Shown here one piece after another: positions 1 to 4,406 of a DNA stretch of 5,034 nt (position 1 is the stretch's first letter; each line of letters begins with the position of its first letter). A program made the position numbers and the translations under genes. The stretch covers positions 1-5,034 of the forward strand of contig DAOVUO010000252.1 in NCBI GenBank assembly GCA_030632545.1, in the 5' to 3' direction. The notes beneath the pieces are model-generated. The model worked only from the letters and a program-made list of their open reading frames with translations. It made no database searches and was not told the DNA's origin. The DNA comes from Bacteroidales bacterium (GTDB lineage Bacteria; Bacteroidota; Bacteroidia; Bacteroidales; DYOH01).

Positions 1-548
1 GAGAACTCACTGCCCGACAAAGGATGCTCATAATAAATATTTCCAGCAACATGAGTTGGATTTTCCTCAAAATGATTAAAAATTTCCATAAAATAATTGT
101 CATCAACAGTGCTATCTGCATCTAAATTAATAACTAAAGCCTCTGGTTTATCAAGTAAATCAAATCGTCTGATTGCCTCATCCATCCCAATTTTACGTGC
201 AAAACCAGCTCCTGCAAACTTTTTTGGTAAATCTCTAACGTCAATTGCATGAATATTTAATCCAAATTTCTGATTTCTCTTTTTAAAATCAGAAACTTGC
301 ATTAGTGTACGTTCATTTGCTTCTAAAACGTGAGAACTAGCTTGTTCTGGTGAATTAACTACAATTATCACATCTATTTCTATAAATGTAGGTAGTTCGG
401 CCTTACTCAAAGATTGAAGTGTAGGCAAAATATTAGGTTCTTCAATACACGGAATTATTACACAAGCAACCAAATTTCGCTTTGGTTCGCTCATTAAAAA
501 CTGTGTCTCATAAGCATATTGCTCTATATAATTTTTTGCAAATCCCAT
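1..548 (-). CDS. Family 2 glycosyltransferase, N-terminal part (cut by window edge)
   Basis: An open frame starts at the ATG at 546-548 and runs off the window, giving 182 residues and no stop. The start reads MGFAKNYIEQYAYETQ. The sequence has the GT-A (family 2) pattern: a hydrophobic strand with the VIIPCIEEP motif at about residues 30-38 (the usual position of VIIPxYNE), a second strand DVIIVVN at 59-65, a GAGFARKIGMDEAI segment at 113-126, and the metal and nucleotide-sugar binding D-x-D motif as LDADS at 142-146. No signal peptide or membrane segment is visible, so this part is expected in the cytosol. The sugar donor and acceptor cannot be told, and the C-terminal part is missing. It begins 9 bases after the stop of the metallophosphoesterase, so the two are probably co-transcribed and perhaps translationally coupled. 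Met19 is a possible later start, but the first ATG fits the spacing best. Confidence 0.85.
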   Translation of the reverse strand, partial: MGFAKNYIEQYAYETQFLMSEPKRNLVACVIIPCIEEPNILPTLQSLSKAELPTFIEIDVIIVVNSPEQASSHVLEANERTLMQVSDFKKRNQKFGLNIHAIDVRDLPKKFAGAGFARKIGMDEAIRRFDLLDKPEALVINLDADSTVDDNYFMEIFNHFEENPTHVAGNIYYEHPLSGSEF

Positions 549-557
549 TTCAATAAC

Positions 558-2057
558 TTATCTCAAATCTTTTTCTAAAATTACATCAAAAGTAACAGGA
601 TTTATTACTTCAATTTTTACATTTTTACCATCAACATAAACAAAAACAAGTGCATTTTGTGTTGTAAATCCATCCACACCATTGCTCCATGGCAAAATCT
701 CTTGTGCATAATAAGGTGCGCCAGCTGCTCCATTATTTATTTGGTAAAATGGACGACTAAATTCAATTTTTTTCTTTGTCCAATCCTCAGGATAAATAGT
801 GGTAGATTTATCTATAGTTAAAACATTGAAATTATGCTCGTCGCCAGTTAGTAATGCAACTGTTTTAGGCGATTTATTGACAATAATCTCTAAAAAATCG
901 TCCCTTCGTTCAATAATTCCTTTTTCAACTGGACTACCTGCTATGTATGGTCTATACGAATTTTTTCCTGAATACCACATATCGTCACCACTATGTCCAC
1001 CATTAGGAAATGCTGGTGTGTGTATTGTAACAAAAATATGGTCGATACTACTCTCTTTTTCAAACATTGCCATTGTTTTTTCAAGCCAACTTAGCTGATT
1101 ATCCATAATATAACCATGTAAATTACCATCTATTAAGCCCTGCGATTTTTTTAAACTTGGGGCATACCAATAATTTGAATTAAGAACCACCATTGCTACA
1201 TTGTCGTATGTATAATAAAACGCATTTTCGCTATATGATGGAAAATCTACGGTAGTATTTGATGGATCATATTTTGAATTATCTTCACTAACAGGCCCAT
1301 TCGTTGGATTTACAAAATGCTTTGCAAATATAGCTTCCGAAGACTCTGTTTCAAAAGGAAATTTATCCATAGTAATTCCATACCTTCCTTTCGGAAACTT
1401 ATAACTAACTACTTCGTGATTTCCCATTGTGGCAATAAAAGGTATATAATGAGCAAATGGTTCAACTGCTTTTTTCCAATTTGAATATTGTAATTCAATA
1501 TCAGCCGCAGAATTAGTATAACCACCAATTAAATCGCCTGTAAATTGTACAAAAGCAGCTTCCTTATATTTTGCAAGTGCGGCAATTTTTTTCACTATAT
1601 ATGTATTTGGTCCGTAAAAATCACGCTCACCTCCACCATTCCCACCTCTCGAATCGCTTGTGTAGGCAAACATAAATGGCTCTCTTGTTCCAGCTTTTGG
1701 TGCAGTTTTAAAACTATAATTTAAACTATTGTCACCATAAATTACTTCGTAGTTATATTTTTTATTGGATTCTAAACCATCAAGTTTAATTTCATGGATT
1801 TTAACTGCATTCTTATCTGTAAATGTTTTTCCGCCAACATTTACAGATGCTTTTAGTGGATTATTTGTGGTGAAATATATAGTTGCACCTTCTTCGTTAA
1901 GCAGAGTTACCGCTGGGCCTTCAATCAGAGTATTATCAATACTGAATTGATTATTTTTGTACCTAAAACCTATTTCCCCTTCAAAAATAAAATCCCCTTC
2001 CTTTGTAATTACTCTATATCCAATAAGCCCTTTACCATTATTGACCCAATTTATCAT
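558..2057 (-). CDS. Metallophosphoesterase with purple-acid-phosphatase N-domain (catalytic part of split gene)
   Basis: This 499-residue frame begins at the first ATG after the in-frame TGA; coding sense extends upstream to 2183. Residues about 45-120 form a fibronectin-III-like domain typical of purple acid phosphatases (GPAVTLLNEEGATIYFTT, ending LNYSFKTAP). The calcineurin-like phosphoesterase fold follows, with metal-site motifs in order: SDSRGG (Asp135), TGDLIGGY (Asp175), GNHE (Asn213, His214), TIHTPAF (His346) and GDEHNF (Asp406, His408). The usual motif-I His and the first His of GHxH are replaced by Arg137 and Asp406. The family hydrolyses phosphomonoesters or diesters with a two-metal centre; the substrate is unknown. 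Started at Met1 the protein has no signal peptide, and no ribosome binding site precedes this ATG, so it is probably not the native start. The glycosyltransferase begins 9 bases downstream. Confidence 0.85.
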   Translation of the reverse strand: MINWVNNGKGLIGYRVITKEGDFIFEGEIGFRYKNNQFSIDNTLIEGPAVTLLNEEGATIYFTTNNPLKASVNVGGKTFTDKNAVKIHEIKLDGLESNKKYNYEVIYGDNSLNYSFKTAPKAGTREPFMFAYTSDSRGGNGGGERDFYGPNTYIVKKIAALAKYKEAAFVQFTGDLIGGYTNSAADIELQYSNWKKAVEPFAHYIPFIATMGNHEVVSYKFPKGRYGITMDKFPFETESSEAIFAKHFVNPTNGPVSEDNSKYDPSNTTVDFPSYSENAFYYTYDNVAMVVLNSNYWYAPSLKKSQGLIDGNLHGYIMDNQLSWLEKTMAMFEKESSIDHIFVTIHTPAFPNGGHSGDDMWYSGKNSYRPYIAGSPVEKGIIERRDDFLEIIVNKSPKTVALLTGDEHNFNVLTIDKSTTIYPEDWTKKKIEFSRPFYQINNGAAGAPYYAQEILPWSNGVDGFTTQNALVFVYVDGKNVKIEVINPVTFDVILEKDLR

Positions 2058-2183
2058 ATCATATTTACCAGAAAGATCATTTCTGATGTCAATTTCAGCT
2101 TTCCCATTTTTAATAATTGCAGCTGTATGAAAATAAACTGGTAAAGGATATTTCCCATCATTTAGATGAATAAAACCGTAAAC

Positions 2184-2186
2184 TCA
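2184..2186 (-). other. In-frame TGA interrupting the phosphatase gene
   Basis: The codons on the minus strand are AGG GGA AAA TGA GTT TAC GGT. Reading continues openly on both sides, with the next stop only at 558. Trp would fit the context GK-W-VYGF, and one base change (TGG to TGA) explains it. Other one-step sources are Arg, Gly, Ser, Leu or Cys codons. The other complete minus-strand genes here end in TAA, and Trp is written TGG in the phosphatase and iorB genes. Confidence 0.8.
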
Positions 2187-2432
2187 TTTTCCCCTCAATT
2201 CTGGCATTTGAAAATCAAAAGATAAACCATCCTCAATTGCTTGTGGATTTCCGATTAATTTCTCAAGAGAGTATCCTTCTTCAGGACTAACCGCAATTTT
2301 TTTACCATCATAATCGAGTGTCAAGATTCCATTTTCGTAGCTTAATTTGCTATAAACCTCAGGAATTTCGACTTGTGCCTTTAAGTTGATAGTATATAAC
2401 AAGATAAAGACAAACAATATATTTTTTCTCAT
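2184..2432 (-). CDS. Signal peptide and N-terminal segment of the split metallophosphoesterase
   Basis: This is an 82-residue open frame starting MRKNILFVFILLYTINLKAQ. It shows a classic Sec signal peptide: basic Arg-Lys at positions 2-3, a hydrophobic core at about 5-17, and a probable signal peptidase I site after LKA, before Gln20, a common Bacteroidota pattern. The remaining 63 residues are polar and beta-strand-like (SYENGILTLDYDGKKIAV) and match no family I can name alone. The sequence GAGGG lies 13 bases upstream of the ATG, a longer gap than an ideal ribosome binding site. The frame ends at TGA 2184-2186 and continues in the same frame into the catalytic part, so I read it as the front end of that gene rather than an independent small secreted protein. 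As it stands it would yield only a short exported peptide. Confidence 0.7.
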   Translation of the reverse strand: MRKNILFVFILLYTINLKAQVEIPEVYSKLSYENGILTLDYDGKKIAVSPEEGYSLEKLIGNPQAIEDGLSFDFQMPELRGK

Positions 2433-2499
2433 AATTTAGTATTTTCCCTCATTAAAAAAGCAAATCAATAGCTATTGCTGAAACTAACCAGATGACAAT

Positions 2500-2554
2500 C
2501 AAAGTGTTTTATGGGTATACAGATACCCATTTAGTATCCTAATAATGCACTTTG
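2500..2554. repeat. Nested inverted repeat (hairpin within hairpin)
   Basis: The inner arms ATGGGTAT (2511-2518) and ATACCCAT (2523-2530) are perfect complements around a 4-base loop, ACAG. The outer arms CAAAGTG (2500-2506) and CACTTTG (2548-2554) also pair. The structure lies about 68 bases upstream of the phosphatase start. No U-run follows on the minus strand (AAAA follows instead), so it is a poor intrinsic terminator. A regulator-binding site, a leader-RNA fold or part of an inserted repeat are all possible. Confidence 0.65.
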
Positions 2555-2566
2555 TTTATCAGTTTG

Positions 2567-2574
2567 CAAAAATA
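2567..2574 (-). promoter_or_regulatory. Possible Bacteroidota -7 promoter box (TATTTTTG)
   Basis: The minus strand reads TATTTTTG, which fits the Bacteroidota TAnnTTTG -7 consensus. It would start a transcript near 2560 with a leader of about 125 bases before the phosphatase ATG, carrying the hairpin at 2511-2530. No convincing -33 TTTG partner is seen. The same string lies inside a repeat copied at 4129-4142, so it may belong to the repeat rather than being a working promoter. Confidence 0.25.
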
Positions 2575-2653
2575 AAAATAACTGCCATATGTCCAGTGTT
2601 TTAACTTAAAACTTGGCACTGAGCACTTAAAAATTAAGCATTAATAATTACTT

Positions 2654-3160
2654 TTACTCTTTTAACTCACCAAAAGCTTTCTCGGCTTGCATATCAATAC
2701 CGATACCAATAAATTGATTAACAAAATCGTCCCATTTTCCTTCAGCTCCTTGCTCTTGCAATCGACGTTTAAAATCGCCCTTATGCTCCTTTAAAATAGA
2801 ATATATTTCTTTAAGCCAAAGCATTTTATTCTTTTTTAAATCCTCAATTTCTGAAGCGGTATAACGAGCATGAAGTTTTTCGTCAAGCGGCTTTACAATA
2901 CAATCACAAATTACTTTGTCGATTCCATTTTCACCACAATAAAGTTCGTTCATATCCATCAATTTAAAATCTGCTGCCGAAACTTTAAAATTACTCATAT
3001 CCATTTTACCTGTACCTACTAGAAAAGCAATTATAATAATTCCAAAAACAAGAGTACCACCTATTATTTTAAGTGCAGTTTTAAAAATTAATCTAAAAAT
3101 AAGTAAGCCAATCACTACAACGCCTGCAAATACTGCCATTGTATTCATATCCATATCCAT
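2654..3160 (-). CDS. Small membrane protein of unknown function, two transmembrane helices
   Basis: From the ATG at 3158-3160 this encodes 168 residues starting MDMDMNTMAVFAG and ending FGELKE before a TAA. I do not recognise the family. Two hydrophobic helices (about residues 8-23 and 28-48) are separated by a short basic turn (RLIFK). A mainly charged, helical C-terminal region of about 115 residues follows, with three cysteines at about 75, 85 and 87 (a C-x-C pair). The short turn suggests a hairpin membrane anchor with the soluble part on the same side as the N-terminus. The tripeptide MDM recurs: twice overlapping at the start, then in KMDMS and LMDMN. A TTG at 3182-3184 would add eight residues, but it overlaps a promoter-like box, so ATG 3160 is preferred; ATGs at 3154, 3148 and 3139 are alternatives. 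It stands alone between long spacers. Confidence 0.75.
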   Translation of the reverse strand: MDMDMNTMAVFAGVVVIGLLIFRLIFKTALKIIGGTLVFGIIIIAFLVGTGKMDMSNFKVSAADFKLMDMNELYCGENGIDKVICDCIVKPLDEKLHARYTASEIEDLKKNKMLWLKEIYSILKEHKGDFKRRLQEQGAEGKWDDFVNQFIGIGIDMQAEKAFGELKE

Positions 3161-3181
3161 AATCAATATAATTTTAGGGTA

Positions 3182-3189
3182 CAAAAATA
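3182..3189 (-). promoter_or_regulatory. Possible -7 promoter box upstream of the membrane-protein gene
   Basis: The minus strand reads TATTTTTG, matching TAnnTTTG, and would place the transcript start about 15 bases upstream of ATG 3160. No clear TTTG is found about 19-21 bases further upstream, only T-rich sequence. AT-rich DNA gives such matches by chance. Confidence 0.3.
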
Positions 3190-3295
3190 ATAAACACTTA
3201 GGCGAAATAAAAATAAAAGACTATTAGCTTTTTCAAGTTAATAATCTTTTTGATGCTATTCTTAAACTAAATTTTGTTTTAGCTTGATTTCTTAT

Positions 3296-3320
3296 CTAAT
3301 AGTCAGCTAATAGTCAGCTA
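3296..3320. repeat. Tandem 11-base repeat, about 2.3 copies
   Basis: The unit CTAATAGTCAG occurs at 3296-3306 and 3307-3317, followed by CTA. An exact inverted copy of AGCTAATAGTC (3305-3315) lies at 3219-3229, and a one-mismatch direct copy, AGCTTATAGTCA, at 3357-3368. The 11-base inverted pair could form a stem enclosing 75 bases. Confidence 0.65.
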
Positions 3321-3479
3321 AATTTTGTCAAACTTGCGGTTAATAATTACATAAAAAGCTTATAGTCAATTGCCCAATATAAAACAGATACACTGTCAAG
3401 CTTCTTGTTATTGTTTACTCCCTACTAAATCTGGAAATAATTACAAAACGTAGCGAAGCATTGCCAATAGTAATGTGTT

Positions 3480-4055
3480 TTAACTAGTTGCAATTTTACG
3501 CCCTGCATTCAAAGCATTTATATTTGCTTTAACCACATCGCTACCTTTTGCTCCAAAAATCTGATTTATTGCTTCTTCAATTTGAGAAAAATCTAAATTC
3601 AATTTTTCGGCAGCAGCACCAACTAGCACAATATTTGCTGATCTTACGGCTTTAAGCTCTTTTGCTACCGCCTCAGCATCAATTATAAGATGATTTTTTA
3701 TTTTCTTTAATTCTGCAACAATAACTTCCATTTCAGGATAATTACTGATATTTTCGTAAGCTTTACTATTTGTAACAATCCAACCATCGGCATGCAAATA
3801 CGGTAAATAACGTAGTGCTTCCATTGGCTCCATTGATAAAATCATGTCAGCTTTACCTTTAGGAATCAAATCCGAAAGAATTTCATCGCTAGATAAGCGT
3901 AAATGTGATTGTACAGCACCTCCACGTTGCGACATTCCGTGTACTTCGGACTGCTTCATATTCAAATTATCAATAAGTGCAGCAGTTCCGATAGTTGCAG
4001 CAATAGATAAAATCCCTTGTCCACCTACACCTGCTAATATTATATCTTTTTTCAT
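3480..4055 (-). CDS. iorB: Indolepyruvate ferredoxin oxidoreductase, beta subunit
   Basis: This complete gene encodes 191 residues, the normal length for IorB, starting MKKDIILAGVGGQGI. It is the gamma-type domain of 2-oxoacid:ferredoxin oxidoreductases. The marks are the glycine-rich GVGGQG loop at 9-14, the EVHGMSQRGG motif at 37-46 that is highly characteristic of IorB, the SMEPMEALRY segment at 74-83, and a late NIVLVGAAA strand at 141-149. With IorA it makes the cytosolic enzyme that oxidatively decarboxylates indolepyruvate, phenylpyruvate and 4-hydroxyphenylpyruvate to the aryl-acetyl-CoA, passing electrons to ferredoxin. The start is fixed by the immediate GVGGQG motif; no strong ribosome binding site precedes it. 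iorA lies upstream in the same direction, but 351 bases away, an unusually wide gap for subunits of one enzyme. Confidence 0.95.
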   Translation of the reverse strand: MKKDIILAGVGGQGILSIAATIGTAALIDNLNMKQSEVHGMSQRGGAVQSHLRLSSDEILSDLIPKGKADMILSMEPMEALRYLPYLHADGWIVTNSKAYENISNYPEMEVIVAELKKIKNHLIIDAEAVAKELKAVRSANIVLVGAAAEKLNLDFSQIEEAINQIFGAKGSDVVKANINALNAGRKIATS

Positions 4056-4069
4056 CTGTCTATAGTTTT

Positions 4070-4183
4070 TAATACTTCGTTAAGTTTTAAGTTAAAGTGC
4101 TGAATATCTAGCAGTTATGCTTAATGAATTTATTTTTGCAAATGATTGTCATTCAGTGTCTTACAAGATTTAACGAAGTATTA
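4070..4183. repeat. Inverted-repeat unit 1 in the iorA-iorB spacer
   Basis: The arms AATACTTCGTTAA (4071-4083) and TTAACGAAGTATT (4170-4182) are perfect 13-base complements, extended one base outward by the pair 4070-4183. The arms enclose about 86 bases, including the repeat blocks shared with 2492-2614 and a small AATGA-TTG-TCATT hairpin at 4141-4153. Confidence 0.8.
4082..4152 (+). repeat. Dispersed repeat, copy 2 (uninterrupted)
   Basis: The blocks are AAGTTTTAAGTTAAA (4082-4096), GCAGTTAT (4111-4118), TTTATTTTTGCAAA (4129-4142) and GATTGTCAT (4144-4152), in the same order as in the inverted copy at 2492-2614. Between the first two blocks the copies are also similar (GTGCTGAATATCTA here against ACACTGGACATATG). 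Its orientation is opposite to iorA and iorB and no gene follows it on the plus strand, so it is not a promoter for a visible gene. Confidence 0.6.
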
Positions 4184-4206
4184 TAGTTTTATTATCACTT
4201 ATTTTC

Positions 4207-4243
4207 TTAGTGATTGTAGCGAGATTGGCATTACAATCACTAA
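4207..4243. repeat. Perfect 12-base hairpin between the two inverted-repeat units
   Basis: The arms TTAGTGATTGTA (4207-4218) and TACAATCACTAA (4232-4243) are exact complements around a 13-base loop. On the minus strand, the direction of iorA-iorB transcription, the bases after the stem are GAAAATAAG, so there is no U-run. On the plus strand TTTATT follows, only a weak match to an intrinsic terminator. Confidence 0.75.
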
Positions 4244-4256
4244 TTTATTATCAAGC

Positions 4257-4386
4257 TTAATAGTTCGTTAATTATTCGTGTAATTAAAAGTATATCAGCA
4301 CTTTAATGCTTAAACAATATATTCTTATAATTATCTGTAATTCAATTAATTCGTGCATTCGTGGCTGAAATTTAACGAACTATTGA
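4257..4386. repeat. Inverted-repeat unit 2 in the iorA-iorB spacer
   Basis: The arms AATAGTTCGTTAA (4259-4271) and TTAACGAACTATT (4372-4384) are perfect 13-base complements. With a one-base bulge the pairing extends outward through AGCTT (4254-4258) and AAGCT (4386-4390). The arms differ from those of unit 1 by one base, and the change is matched on both sides. The inside holds TCAGCACTTTAA (4295-4306), the inverse of TTAAAGTGCTGA at 4092-4103 in unit 1, and a TTCGTG direct repeat (4350-4363). Confidence 0.8.
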
Positions 4387-4406
4387 AGCTAAAACAACAC
4401 TAATAA

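Larger units (their letters stand above)
558..2432 (-). pseudogene. Purple-acid-phosphatase-like secreted metallophosphoesterase, whole reading frame interrupted by one in-frame TGA
   Basis: The frame from the ATG at 2432 to the TAA at 558 is 624 codons with a single internal stop, TGA at 2184-2186 (codon 83). Forty-two sense codons follow the TGA before the next ATG, in the same frame, and they read as normal protein (VYGFIHLNDGKYPLPVYF). Together the pieces form a complete protein: signal peptide (1 to about 20), a beta-rich N-terminal region (about 21-165), a fibronectin-III-like purple acid phosphatase N-domain (about 170-245) and a calcineurin-like catalytic domain (about 250-595). TGG-encoded Trp is used elsewhere in the same gene, so TGA is not a general Trp codon here. 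The likeliest reading is a TGG-to-TGA nonsense change or a sequencing error. Because the rest of the frame is intact, any loss must be recent. Readthrough cannot be excluded. The two parts are also listed separately. Confidence 0.8.
2492..2614 (-). repeat. Dispersed repeat, copy 1 (interrupted)
   Basis: Read on the minus strand from 2614 downwards, this shares four blocks in the same order with 4082-4152 on the plus strand: AAGTTTTAAGTTAAA (2600-2614), GCAGTTAT (2578-2585), TTTATTTTTGCAAA (2563-2576) and GATTGTCAT (2492-2500). The first block is an exact 15-base match and the third an exact 14-base match. Between the third and fourth blocks this copy has 62 bases where the other has one base. 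Confidence 0.6.
2433..2653. other. Non-coding spacer between the membrane-protein gene and the phosphatase gene
   Basis: No open frame with protein character is seen on either strand. The spacer holds a perfect 8-base hairpin (2511-2530), an outer 7-base inverted repeat (2500-2506 with 2548-2554), an odd palindrome at 2598-2612, a possible promoter box at 2567-2574, and an inverted copy of a repeat also found at 4082-4152. It must contain the end of the upstream transcript and probably the start of the phosphatase-glycosyltransferase transcript, but no clear intrinsic terminator with a U-run is visible. Confidence 0.6.
3161..3479. other. Non-coding spacer between iorB and the membrane-protein gene
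   Basis: No gene is supported on either strand. The spacer holds a tandem 11-base repeat (3296-3320) with an inverted copy (3219-3229) and a near copy (3357-3368). It also has a direct repeat CTAAATTTTGT (3267-3277 and 3318-3328), two copies of an AATAATTAC string, and a GTAGCGA stretch (3450-3456) that recurs at 4216-4222. No intrinsic terminator with a strong stem and U-run is visible after iorB. Confidence 0.55.
4056..4406. other. Structured non-coding spacer between iorA and iorB
   Basis: This 351-base stretch carries no open frame with protein character on either strand, and no ferredoxin-like CxxCxxC sequence that might have been split from iorA. It consists of two successive inverted-repeat units (4070-4183 and 4257-4386) and a hairpin between them (4207-4243). 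No clear TAnnTTTG promoter facing iorB was found, so iorB may depend on transcription from iorA through these structures. Confidence 0.65.

Noticed and set aside
799..1098. Plus-strand open frame of 99 codons
   Set aside because: It lies opposite the catalytic domain of the phosphatase, has no protein character and no start context. The same applies to plus-strand frames at 1765-1950, 1947-2144 and 3844-4065.
2184..2186. TGA as a selenocysteine codon
   Set aside because: I see no stem-loop of the bacterial SECIS type just downstream, and the position is in a structural N-terminal region, not a redox or metal site.
2184..2196. Slippery heptamer G GGA AAA just before the TGA, suggesting programmed -1 frameshifting
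   Set aside because: The heptamer fits the X XXY YYZ form, but the downstream coding sequence is in the original frame. A -1 shift would hit a stop within about eight codons.
2184..2432. TGA read as Trp by an alternative genetic code
   Set aside because: Trp is encoded by TGG in the phosphatase and iorB genes, and no other internal TGA occurs in any gene of the window.
2511..2530. Intrinsic terminator at the ATGGGTAT hairpin
   Set aside because: The stem is AT-rich and is followed by A residues on the minus strand, with no U-run on either strand directly after it.
2654..3184. TTG start at 3182-3184 for the membrane protein
   Set aside because: It overlaps a TATTTTTG promoter-like box, and a cluster of ATG codons starts eight codons later, just before the first membrane helix.
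3219..3368. CRISPR-like array
   Set aside because: The repeats are only 11 bases, partly tandem without spacers, and one is inverted.
4056..4406. Insertion sequence between iorA and iorB
   Set aside because: Inverted repeats are present, but there is no transposase frame and no identifiable target-site duplication; at most this is a small non-autonomous element.
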